From: Actinoallomurus bryophytorum
GTDB lineage: Bacteria > Actinomycetota > Actinomycetes > Streptosporangiales > Streptosporangiaceae
Reading direction: 5' to 3'
DNA length: 64,000 bases
NCBI RefSeq assembly: GCF_006716425.1
Contig: NZ_VFOZ01000001.1
Span: forward strand, 7,707,237-7,771,236
Positions 43,783 through 50,590 of this stretch are shown piece after piece. The notes under the pieces are model-generated. The model saw nothing but the letters and a program-made list of their open reading frames with translations. It did not search any database and was not told the origin of the DNA. How positions within the stretch are numbered: position 1 is the first letter of the stretch; each line of letters opens with the position of its first letter. A program made the position numbers and the translations under genes.

Positions 43783-43815
43783 GCCGGAATGCCGGTCATC
43801 GACCGGTGTTCCGGC
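43783..43815 (+). terminator. Terminator after sugar transporter operon
   Basis: GCCGGAA (43783-43789) pairs with TTCCGGC (43809-43815), and inner CCGGT pairs with ACCGG, giving a 12-bp stem with one bulged pair. It begins 13 bases past the operon stop. Confidence 0.75.
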
Positions 43816-43847
43816 TCTCGGCCGGGCAGCGCGGTAGGTTCTGAGGC

Positions 43848-44288
43848 GTGGAGGACATCGACCGGCAGATCGTCGCCCTGCTCGCGGGCGAGGGCCGCAT
43901 GAGCTTCACCGACCTCGCGCGGGAGACCGGCCTGTCGGTATCGGCGGTGCACCAGCGCGTACGCCGCCTGCAGAAGCGTGGCGTCATCAAGGGATACACC
44001 GCGGTCCTCGACCACGAGGCGATCGGCCTGCCTCTCACCGCGTTCGTCTCGATCAAGCCGATCGACCCGTCCGCGCCGGACGACGCACCCGAGAAACTCA
44101 CCCATCTCAGCGAGATCGAGGCGTGCCACTCGGTGGCGGGCGAGGAGAGCTACATCCTCAAGATCCGGGTCACCTCGCCGTTCGCGCTGGAGGAGCTGCT
44201 CCAGCAGATCCGGGCCGCGGCCAATGTCTCCACCCGTACGACGGTGGTGCTGAGCACCCCGTTCGAGGGCCGGCCGCCCCACCTCTGA
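43848..44288 (+). CDS. Lrp/AsnC-family transcription regulator
   Basis: A 146-residue regulator: N-terminal HTH ('DIDRQIVALLAGEGRMSFTDLARETGLSVSAVHQRVRRLQKRGVIKGYTAVLD') and C-terminal RAM/ligand-binding domain ('EACHSVAGEESYILKIRVTSPFALEELLQQIRAAANVSTRTTVVLSTPFEG'). The glycine-containing ligand loop is 'VAGEESYILKI'. GTG 43848. It lies downstream of the sugar operon beyond a terminator, so it is likely independent. Members respond to amino acids; the effector here is unknown. Confidence 0.94.
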   Translation: MEDIDRQIVALLAGEGRMSFTDLARETGLSVSAVHQRVRRLQKRGVIKGYTAVLDHEAIGLPLTAFVSIKPIDPSAPDDAPEKLTHLSEIEACHSVAGEESYILKIRVTSPFALEELLQQIRAAANVSTRTTVVLSTPFEGRPPHL

Positions 44289-44451
44289 ACAGGGCACGGA
44301 TGCCCCCGTCGCGGTCCTTCTATGCGAAGGATCCACCGTGATGACCTGGACTCGCCACAAGCCTTCCGTGCCCGTGCGATGCGCAGGGCATTCGGATTCC
44401 GGTGGCCCGTAGTCGTCGCCTTCCGGGCTCGCGGTCGCGAAGGTATACCGC

Positions 44452-44658
44452 ATGTCTTCGCGGATGCGCCGGGGTATGGCCTCGGGTTCAGGGGATTGGC
44501 TGCTGGCGTTCCTCCAGTCGAGGGACTCCCCACCTCGCCGATGGCACGGCCTGGCGACCGGTCCGGGGGAGTGGCTTCTGGTCTTCCTCGAGGCGGCCAG
44601 GCCGCCGGGCCGGCTCATCGGTGCCGGACTCGAGCCGGTACGGGCGAGGGGGGCGTGA
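44452..44658 (+). CDS. Small ORF with two 'G-x-G-[DE]-W-L-L' repeats
   Basis: A 68-residue ORF of no known family. It contains a clear internal duplication: 'GMASGSGDWLLAFLQSRD' and 'GLATGPGEWLLVFLEAAR', about 25 residues apart, with conservative changes (Asp/Glu, Ala/Val, Gln/Glu) that suggest protein-level selection. An AAGG site precedes ATG 44452. The stop overlaps the next start (TGATG at 44656-44660), indicating coupling. It could be a real small protein partnering the next membrane protein, or a leader ORF. Confidence 0.5.
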   Translation: MSSRMRRGMASGSGDWLLAFLQSRDSPPRRWHGLATGPGEWLLVFLEAARPPGRLIGAGLEPVRARGA

Positions 44659-45422
44659 TGGTCGCAAGGATGCTGTTCGCCGCGCTGCTCGGCGCCCTCA
44701 TCGGGGGTGCCGAGCTGGTCGGGCGGTATCAGGACAAACCGGCCGCGGCGGTGTTCTCGCCGTCGGGCCTTCTCTACATCGCGGTCAACGCCTCCGCCTC
44801 GACCGCGGCCCTCATCGCCGCCGAGGCGATGGGCTGGGGCTTCGCGCTGCCGGAGGGCGCACCGGCGGTCGGCGGGTCGGTGGCCCAGGTGATGGCCGCC
44901 GCGGTCGGCGCCGCCGCGATCTTCCGCTCCTCGTTCATGATCGCGCAGGACAAGGGCGTCAGCATCGGCCCGATCCTGCTGCTGTCCGGGCTGCTCAAGA
45001 TCGTCGATGCGGCGATGGACCGTAAGCGTGCCCTCAGCCGGCTGTCCACCAACGACCTGGCCGGGCTCTCCTTCGTCAACGACCATGCCGCGCTGGCCGA
45101 GCTGTGCAGCCACGCGATCAGGCGCTACGAGCTCTCCGAGGCACAGCGCCTGGGCGAGCTGGCCGCCGACCTGCGGGCCCGTGACGATCTCACCGACGCC
45201 GACAAGCTGGACTGCTTCGGACTGGAGCTCAGCCGCCTGGTGGGGGAGAAGGCGCTGCGCAAGGCCGCCGAACGGCTGCGGGACCGTCCGGACCTGGAGG
45301 AGGTCCCCGCTCCGGCGGCCGTCGTCGAAGAGGTCGTGCCCGCGGCGGACGCCGAGGAGGAGACCGACTTCGCCTCCCGGCTGGGTGGGAGCAGACGTCT
45401 GGCCAGACGTTCGGAATACTGA
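44658..45422 (+). CDS. Conserved hypothetical membrane protein
   Basis: A 254-residue protein. The first 110 residues are hydrophobic with about three membrane segments ('MLFAALLGALIGGAELVGRY', 'LLYIAVNASASTAALIAAEAMGWGF', 'VMAAAVGAAAIFRSSFM'). The C-terminal part is helical and charged ('AELCSHAIRRYELSEAQRLGELAADLRARDDL...KALRKAAERLRDRPDLEE') and ends in an Ala/Glu tail. I recognise no domain. A GAGGGGGG site precedes ATG 44658, and the gene is coupled to the small ORF before it. Confidence 0.75.
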   Translation: MVARMLFAALLGALIGGAELVGRYQDKPAAAVFSPSGLLYIAVNASASTAALIAAEAMGWGFALPEGAPAVGGSVAQVMAAAVGAAAIFRSSFMIAQDKGVSIGPILLLSGLLKIVDAAMDRKRALSRLSTNDLAGLSFVNDHAALAELCSHAIRRYELSEAQRLGELAADLRARDDLTDADKLDCFGLELSRLVGEKALRKAAERLRDRPDLEEVPAPAAVVEEVVPAADAEEETDFASRLGGSRRLARRSEY

Positions 45423-45468
45423 GGGTCACCCGCGTCGCGAGAGCCGCGGCGAATGATGGGAGGCGCTC

Positions 45469-46143
45469 ATGGCACTACGAGCGGGCAAAGTGGGAGAGAT
45501 CGCGCAGTCGGTCAAGCCGCGGCTGCGCGGCTGGCTGCATGCGGGCACGTTCCCGGCCGTGCTGGTCGCGGGCCTGGTCCTGGTCGCGCTCGGCCCGACG
45601 CTGGCCGCACGGCTGGCCGCCGCGGTGTACACCCTGACCTCCTCACTGCTGTTCGGGGTCTCCGCGCTCTACCACCGGGGGCACTGGTCCGAACGCAGCG
45701 ATGCGATACTCCGGCGATTCGACCACGCCAACATCTACCTGATCATCGCGGGCACCTACACTCCGTTCGCGCTGCTGGCCCTGCACGGCACCACCCGTAC
45801 GGTCGTGCTCGCGGTGATCTGGGGCGGCGCGGGCGCGGGCGTGCTGTTCCGCATCGTGTGGGTCGGCGCGCCGCGCTGGCTCTACACCGCGCTGTACGTG
45901 GGGCTCGGCTGGGTCGCCGCGGCCTTCATGCCGCAGCTGCTGGACGGCGCCGGGGTGGCCGCGCTCGTCCTCGTCTGCGTCGGGGGCCTGCTCTACAGCA
46001 CCGGGGGGCTGGTGTACGGCCTGCGCCGCCCGGATCCGTCGCCGCGCTGGTTCGGCTTTCACGAGGTGTTCCACGCCTTCACGGTGGCCGCGTACGTCGC
46101 GCAGTACATCGCCGTGTCCTTCGTCGTCTACCGGGCGGCCTGA
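45469..46143 (+). CDS. Hemolysin III / PAQR family membrane protein
   Basis: A 224-residue seven-helix protein. The PAQR metal-site residues are present: 'SSLLFGVSALYHRGHW', 'RRFDHANIYLIIAGTYTPFAL' and the C-terminal 'FGFHEVFHAFTVAAY' (two His). Family members are thought to be zinc-dependent lipid hydrolases; the name hemolysin is historical. ATG 45469 has a GGGAGG site. Its stop is one base from the stop of the convergent TetR gene. Confidence 0.93.
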   Translation: MALRAGKVGEIAQSVKPRLRGWLHAGTFPAVLVAGLVLVALGPTLAARLAAAVYTLTSSLLFGVSALYHRGHWSERSDAILRRFDHANIYLIIAGTYTPFALLALHGTTRTVVLAVIWGGAGAGVLFRIVWVGAPRWLYTALYVGLGWVAAAFMPQLLDGAGVAALVLVCVGGLLYSTGGLVYGLRRPDPSPRWFGFHEVFHAFTVAAYVAQYIAVSFVVYRAA

Positions 46144-46144
46144 G

Positions 46145-46828
46145 TCAGCAGGCCGCGACGCGCGCGAGCCATTCGCGCAGCATGGCGGTCTCGGCCGAGG
46201 TCAGCGTGTGCGGCGCCTGGCCGTCGATCGCCGAGGCCAGCGCGATCGCCATGCCCGACACCGACGACGGGCGGTCCTCGACCTCGTCGGTGGTGATGGC
46301 GGCCAGGACCGCCTCACGCGTACGCGCGGACAGGTCCGCGGCATCATCGCCCACGCCCGAGATCAGGCGGAGCGTCACGCCCATGCACGCCGCCAGGATC
46401 ATGCCGGCGGCCGTGTGCACCGGAACGCGCAACCGGCCGGCGCGCGCGACCGCCTCGGTCGTCCCCAGCAGGATCCGGTGGGCCTCCTCCGACGCCGCGC
46501 CGGCGCTGCGGCCCGCGCCGTACATGAGGGCGTAGAAGGCCGGCTGCGACCGCCCGAACTCCACATGCTGGTCCCAGCCGCCGCGCAGATCCTCCACCGG
46601 GTCGCCGGTCGACGGCCGGGCGCGCTTCTCGGCGAGGTATCGCTCGAAGCCGTACACGACGACGGCGTCGAGCAGGCCGTCCTTGTCCCCGAAGTGGTGG
46701 TAGAGGGTCGGCGCGCCGACGCCCGCCGCCGCGCACACGGCCCGAGTGGAGACCGTGGCGTCGCCGGACTCGGCCAGGAGCCGGAGGGCGGCCTGCAGGA
46801 TGCGTTCGCGCGTGCCGGTGTCGTTCAC
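46145..46828 (-). CDS. TetR-family regulator
   Basis: A 227-residue repressor: N-terminal HTH ('TRERILQAALRLLAESGDATVSTRAVCAAAGVGAPTLYHHFGDKDGLLDAVVVYGFERYL') and an all-helical ligand domain. It is divergent from the aldo-keto reductase gene with a 96-base shared region containing palindromes, so that gene is its probable target. A GTG start at 46828 is assumed; no ribosome site is visible, so the mRNA may be leaderless. Confidence 0.93.
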   Translation of the reverse strand: MNDTGTRERILQAALRLLAESGDATVSTRAVCAAAGVGAPTLYHHFGDKDGLLDAVVVYGFERYLAEKRARPSTGDPVEDLRGGWDQHVEFGRSQPAFYALMYGAGRSAGAASEEAHRILLGTTEAVARAGRLRVPVHTAAGMILAACMGVTLRLISGVGDDAADLSARTREAVLAAITTDEVEDRPSSVSGMAIALASAIDGQAPHTLTSAETAMLREWLARVAAC

Positions 46829-46853
46829 GAAATCAATGATGCACTGATTCCTA

Positions 46854-46864
46854 TAGCGGCGCTA
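46854..46864. promoter_or_regulatory. Operator-like palindrome between TetR and reductase genes
   Basis: TAGCG-G-CGCTA is a perfect 11-bp palindrome about 25 bases from the TetR start and 60 from the reductase start. Further AT-rich imperfect repeats (ATCGCT/AGCGAT-like) lie at 46875-46910. Confidence 0.45.
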
Positions 46865-46924
46865 CCCTGAGGGTGTATCATCGCTCTATCAGATCGTATA
46901 TCGCTGATTTCTACTGGAAGGCGC

Positions 46925-47917
46925 ATGATGCGAGAGCGCACCTTGGGGCAGCTGACCACCTCCGAGATCGGCCTGGGCGCCATGGGGATGTCCGGCATGT
47001 ACGGCCCCGCCGACGAGGCCGAGAGCATCGCCACGATCCACGCCGCCATGGACGCGGGGGTGACCCTGCTCGACACCGGCGACTTCTACGGCATGGGCCA
47101 CAACGAACTGCTGATCCGTGACGCGCTGCGGACCCGCGACCGCGACCAGGTCGCGATCAGCGTGAAGTTCGGTGCCCTCCGTGACCCCGCCGGGGGATTC
47201 GCCGGCTATGACGGCCGCCCGGTGGCGGTCAAGAACTTCCTCACCTACACCCTGACCCGCCTCGGCACCGACCACGTGGACATCTACCGGCCCGCGCGCG
47301 TGGACCCGGCCGTGCCGATCGAGGACACCATCGGCGCGATCGCCGAGCTGGTCGAGGCCGGATACGTCCGCCACATCGGGCTGTCGGAGGCCGGTCCCGA
47401 GACCATCCGGCGCGCCGCGGCCGTGCACCCGATCGTCGACCTGCAGATCGAGTACTCCCTGCTGTCCCGCGGCATCGAGAAGGAGATCCTGCCGGTCTGC
47501 CGCGAACTGGGCATCGGCGTCACCGCGTACGGGGTGCTGACGCGCGGTCTGCTGTCCGGCCACTGGTCCAAGGACCGGCAGCTGGGCAAGGGCGACTTCC
47601 GCGGGCGTGCCCCGAGGTTCAGCGGCGGCAACCTGGAGCACAACCTGGCGCTCGTCGAGGCGCTCAGGGAGGTCGCCGAGGCCAGGGACGTCACGGTCGC
47701 GCAGGCCGCCATCGCCTGGGTGCTGTCCCGCGGCACGGACATCGTGCCGCTGATCGGCGCCCGTCGCCGGGACCGCCTGTCGGAGGCCCTGGGCGCCCTG
47801 GAGGTCGAGCTGACCGGCGACGACCTCGCCGCCATCGAACGCGCCGTCCCCGCGGAGTCCGTCGCGGGCGACCGCTACGACGCCGCCCAGATGGCCCACC
47901 TGGACAGCGAGCGCTGA
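46925..47917 (+). CDS. Aldo/keto reductase
   Basis: A 330-residue NADPH-dependent TIM-barrel oxidoreductase. The catalytic Asp and Tyr lie in 'TLLDTGDFYGMGHNELLI' and the Lys in 'VAISVKFGALRDP'. The usual His of 'YYQHRVDP' is replaced: the text reads 'DIYRPARVDPAVPIEDTI'. The C-terminal cofactor clamp is 'VPLIGARRRDRLSEALGAL'. GGAAGG precedes ATG 46925 (ATG 46928 is equally possible). It probably detoxifies or reduces carbonyls under control of the divergent TetR. The substrate is unknown, and the missing His may shift activity. Confidence 0.92.
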   Translation: MMRERTLGQLTTSEIGLGAMGMSGMYGPADEAESIATIHAAMDAGVTLLDTGDFYGMGHNELLIRDALRTRDRDQVAISVKFGALRDPAGGFAGYDGRPVAVKNFLTYTLTRLGTDHVDIYRPARVDPAVPIEDTIGAIAELVEAGYVRHIGLSEAGPETIRRAAAVHPIVDLQIEYSLLSRGIEKEILPVCRELGIGVTAYGVLTRGLLSGHWSKDRQLGKGDFRGRAPRFSGGNLEHNLALVEALREVAEARDVTVAQAAIAWVLSRGTDIVPLIGARRRDRLSEALGALEVELTGDDLAAIERAVPAESVAGDRYDAAQMAHLDSER

Positions 47918-47932
47918 CCCGCACCGGCGGCC

Positions 47933-47975
47933 CCCGCCCGGTCCGCGGCCTGGCCGGGGCCGCGGACCGGGCGGG
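47933..47975. terminator. Strong bidirectional terminator
   Basis: An 18-bp perfect stem, CCCGCCCGGTCCGCGGCC (47933-47950) with its complement at 47958-47975, around a 7-base loop. It lies between the convergent reductase and hemerythrin-like genes. Confidence 0.85.
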
Positions 47976-47985
47976 CGGTGACCGA

Positions 47986-48675
47986 TCACAGCTCGGTGCT
48001 GCGTGGCGGCGTGGCGGTCCCGTGGACACGCTCGGAATGCGCCGCGAACGCCCGCGCCGCACGCTGCCTGATCGCCGTCCGCGCCTCCGGCGGCAGTGCG
48101 GCGACGGCCAGGTCGACGATCTCGGGATCGCCCTCGTACATCAGCATGCCGAACCCGAGCGTGAGGCCGTCGGCGTCGAAGCCGGCCGCTCCCGCCCGCA
48201 CCATCTGGCTCCACTCGGCGGCGGTGATGTACTTCTCCATGAGCGGGACGGCGCGCTCCTCCTCCAGGCGCATGTGCTGGTCGAGTACGGGGACCAGCCG
48301 CTCGAGGATGTCCGCGAGCGCGTCACGGCTCACCGTGGTGGCGCCGCCGCGCCAGGCCTCCAGCGCCACGTCGACCTCGGCGGCGAGCTCGTCGATGTTG
48401 GCGTGCTGGATCTCCATCAGCTGAACGATCCGTGCCACGTCCTCCGAGCCGCGCTCCAGCAGGAACGGCCACGCCTGCTCGTCCTCGGCGCGATGGTGGT
48501 GGTGAAGAACGGTGGCGACACCCACGAGGTGACCGGCGACGACCCGCATGCGCTGCTGGTCGCCCGCGGCCACGCCGCGGACGAGTTCCGGCATGAGACC
48601 GAACTCGCGGCGGAACATGGCGTGCACCACGAACATTTCACGACCATCGAAGAACTGCTCAGTGGTAATCGACAA
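47986..48675 (-). CDS. Hemerythrin (HHE) domain protein
   Basis: A 229-residue four-helix protein. Metal-ligand candidates: 'FVVHAMFRREFGL', 'LHHHHRAEDEQAWPFLL', 'EIQHANIDELAAEV' and 'LDQHMRLEEERAVPLMEKYI', giving the H-HxxxE-H-HxxxE pattern of HHE domains that bind a di-iron centre. The C-terminal helix bundle is longer than the minimal domain. TTG 48675 is chosen because GGAGAG lies 5 bases upstream; the longer open frame to 48843 is Pro/Arg-rich and not coding-like. A role in oxygen, NO or redox sensing is possible but unproven. Confidence 0.85.
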   Translation of the reverse strand: MSITTEQFFDGREMFVVHAMFRREFGLMPELVRGVAAGDQQRMRVVAGHLVGVATVLHHHHRAEDEQAWPFLLERGSEDVARIVQLMEIQHANIDELAAEVDVALEAWRGGATTVSRDALADILERLVPVLDQHMRLEEERAVPLMEKYITAAEWSQMVRAGAAGFDADGLTLGFGMLMYEGDPEIVDLAVAALPPEARTAIRQRAARAFAAHSERVHGTATPPRSTEL

Positions 48676-48981
48676 CGTACTCTCCGTGTTCTTATCAAGT
48701 GTCGGCGCGGAGAGTAGTACAGGCCCGTGAACGGCCGGCGAAGAAGCATGGCGGGCGTCACCGCGCCGTTCACCTGCGCGACATCCAGGGTGAACACTCG
48801 GGGCGGCGGCAGGCGACCGTGGCCCGTCGCCGCGAGGGAACACGCGCGCCAGAACGGCGAACTGGGCTGTGCTCGACGAGCACAGCCCAGTGACATGCCG
48901 TTCCCTCTACCGGCCGGGGATCGGCGCACCGATGCCCGAAGACATCAGCGCGTGTTCACCCGGTGCTTACGCGCCGTGGTC
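48676..48981. other. Intergenic region between hemerythrin-like and secreted-protein genes
   Basis: No gene is supported. It contains the promoter side of the hemerythrin-like gene (48676-48725) and the terminator of the secreted-protein gene (48861-48891). Confidence 0.5.
48861..48891 (-). terminator. 31-base perfect palindromic terminator
   Basis: ACTGGGCTGTGCTCG-A-CGAGCACAGCCCAGT: two 15-base arms around a single A. It lies about 90 bases downstream of the minus-strand secreted-protein gene. Confidence 0.75.
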
Positions 48982-49305
48982 TTAGCGGTGGTCCCAGTGG
49001 TAGCGGCCGAGGCGCGGGTCGTAGCGGTAGTACCCCCACCGCGGGTCGTGCCGGTAGTAGCCCCACCGCCGGTCGAAGCGGTCGCCCCGCCGTGGGTCCC
49101 AGCGCGGGTCGCGATGATCGCCCCAGTGCGGGTCCGGGTTGTGGTGCTCGTGCCCCCAGACGGGTCCTTCGTTGCCGTGCGGAGCGTTGGCGACCTGACC
49201 TACGGGTGTGGCCGCGTGCGCCGCCTGCGCGGCGCCCGCCAGCATTCCCATGACGATGGCCGGGCCTGCGAGCAGGCCGGTCGCGATGGATCGAGCAGGT
49301 TTCAT
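48982..49305 (-). CDS. Secreted His/Tyr/Arg-rich repeat protein
   Basis: A 107-residue precursor with a Sec signal 'MKPARSIATGLLAGPAIVMGMLAGAAQAAHA' (cleavage likely after AHA). The mature ~76 residues are rich in His, Asp, Arg, Tyr and Trp, with repeats such as 'DPHWGDHRDPRWDPR' and 'RWGYYRHDPRWGYYRYDPR'. No catalytic family is recognised. The His/Asp density suggests metal binding or a cell-wall/spore-surface role, but that is inference. ATG 49305 has GGGGGAT upstream. Confidence 0.75.
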   Translation of the reverse strand: MKPARSIATGLLAGPAIVMGMLAGAAQAAHAATPVGQVANAPHGNEGPVWGHEHHNPDPHWGDHRDPRWDPRRGDRFDRRWGYYRHDPRWGYYRYDPRLGRYHWDHR

Positions 49306-49721
49306 GGATCCCCCTGATCATCTGTCTCGAACTGACCAGGGGTTATCTACCCGAGCGAGAAGGAACGGCAAGCCCAACAAAACTTCAATGCAAGGCCGTA
49401 AATTAGCGTCCGTAATATCCCGCAAGTGCCACCGAAGGCACCCAAAGCCTTAGCTTTCTCCGCACCCATTGGTTGCCGTTCTGTGCCGCCGCGGTAATTG
49501 ACGGGACCGCTTTCCGGGGCCATCGCATCTAATGGCCGCTCAGGCCGCCTGGGGACCGTTTGCGTGCCCCAGGTCCGGCTCAGGTCCGGGAACGTCCTCG
49601 GCGCCACGCCGATCCGGCAGGTTGGTACGAGTGCGCACCGCGCGCGGGTGGGTACCCGGCGCCGTCCGGCGCGCTCGACGGTCTCGCTATTTAACGTACT
49701 AGTTCGTACAATGAGCCCTCG
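49306..49721. promoter_or_regulatory. Divergent AT-richer promoter region
   Basis: 416 bases between the secreted-protein and aroE-like genes. Positions 49330-49470 are markedly AT-richer than the surroundings, with several TAAATTA/TAATATC-type boxes. No ORF is supported. The aroE operator is described separately. Confidence 0.45.
49694..49712 (+). promoter_or_regulatory. Operator and -10 box of the quinate/shikimate operon
   Basis: ACGTACTAGTTCGT (49694-49707) is a palindrome with 6 of 7 pairs matched. It abuts TACAAT (49707-49712), a good -10 box only 9 bases from the ATG at 49722, so the transcript may be nearly leaderless. The TetR gene at the operon end is the likely ligand. Confidence 0.55.
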
Positions 49722-50576
49722 ATGACGTCCTATCTGGTCGGCCTGATCGGCGCCGGCATCGGGCCCTCCCTCAGCCCCGCCCTCCACGAGCGCGAGGCCG
49801 ATCACCACGGCCTCCGCTACCTCTACCGCCTCATCGACATCGCTGGCCTCGGCCTGGACGCCGGGGCGGGGGGTGAGCTCGTGCGCACGGCCCGGCGGCT
49901 CGGCTACACCGGCCTGAACATCACCCACCCGTGCAAGCAGACCGTGATCGCCCATCTCGACGAGCTCTCACCGGAGGCGGCCGAGCTCGGCGCGGTCAAC
50001 ACCGTGACCTTCGAGGGAGACCGGGCGGTGGGGCACAACACCGACTGGACCGGATTCGCCCGGTCGTTCGCCCGCGGCCTGCCGGGCGCGAAGACCCGAC
50101 GGATCGTGCAGCTGGGGGCGGGCGGCGCGGGCGCCGCCGTGGCGCACGCGCTGCTGACGCTCGGTGCCGGACACGTCGCGGTCGTGGACGAGCGGCCGGA
50201 CCGCGCCACGTCGCTGGTCGCGGACCTGACGCGCCGGTTCGGAGCGGGGCGCGCCCGCGTGGGATCGGCCGGTGACCTGGCCGGGCTGCTCAGGGCCGCG
50301 GACGGTCTCGTCAACGCGACCCCGGTCGGCATGGCCGCGCACCCCGGCATGCCGGTGCCGGCCGAGCTGCTCCGGCCGGACCTGTGGGTGGCCGACGTGG
50401 TCTACCGCCCGCTGGAGACCGACCTGCTCCGCGCGGCGAGCAAGCTGGGCTGCCGGACGCTGGACGGCGGGGGAATGGTCGTCTTCCAGGCCGCCCAGGC
50501 CTTCCGCTTCTTCACCGGGATCGAGCCCGACGGCGAGCGGATGCTCGCCCACCTCTCCCATCTCGTCAACGCCTGA
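49722..50576 (+). CDS. aroE: Shikimate/quinate dehydrogenase
   Basis: A 284-residue NAD(P)-dependent dehydrogenase. The substrate domain has 'SLSPALHEREADHHGLRYLY' (the two substrate Ser) and catalytic Lys72 in 'GLNITHPCKQTVI', with the paired Asp in 'VGHNTDWTGF'. The nucleotide loop is 'LGAGGAGAAVAHALL', and the C-terminus has 'GGGMVVFQAAQAFRFFTG'. Placement before a 3-dehydroshikimate dehydratase and a TetR gene points to catabolism of quinate or shikimate rather than aromatic amino-acid synthesis, as in the Corynebacterium qsu cluster. ATG 49722; the next gene is 14 bases away. Confidence 0.92.
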   Translation: MTSYLVGLIGAGIGPSLSPALHEREADHHGLRYLYRLIDIAGLGLDAGAGGELVRTARRLGYTGLNITHPCKQTVIAHLDELSPEAAELGAVNTVTFEGDRAVGHNTDWTGFARSFARGLPGAKTRRIVQLGAGGAGAAVAHALLTLGAGHVAVVDERPDRATSLVADLTRRFGAGRARVGSAGDLAGLLRAADGLVNATPVGMAAHPGMPVPAELLRPDLWVADVVYRPLETDLLRAASKLGCRTLDGGGMVVFQAAQAFRFFTGIEPDGERMLAHLSHLVNA

Positions 50577-50590
50577 CCCGGAGGAACGCC

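Noticed and set aside
48727-49317. A 196-residue Val/Ala/Pro-rich plus-strand frame
   Set aside because: It is the mirror of the secreted His/Tyr-rich gene and crosses its terminator.
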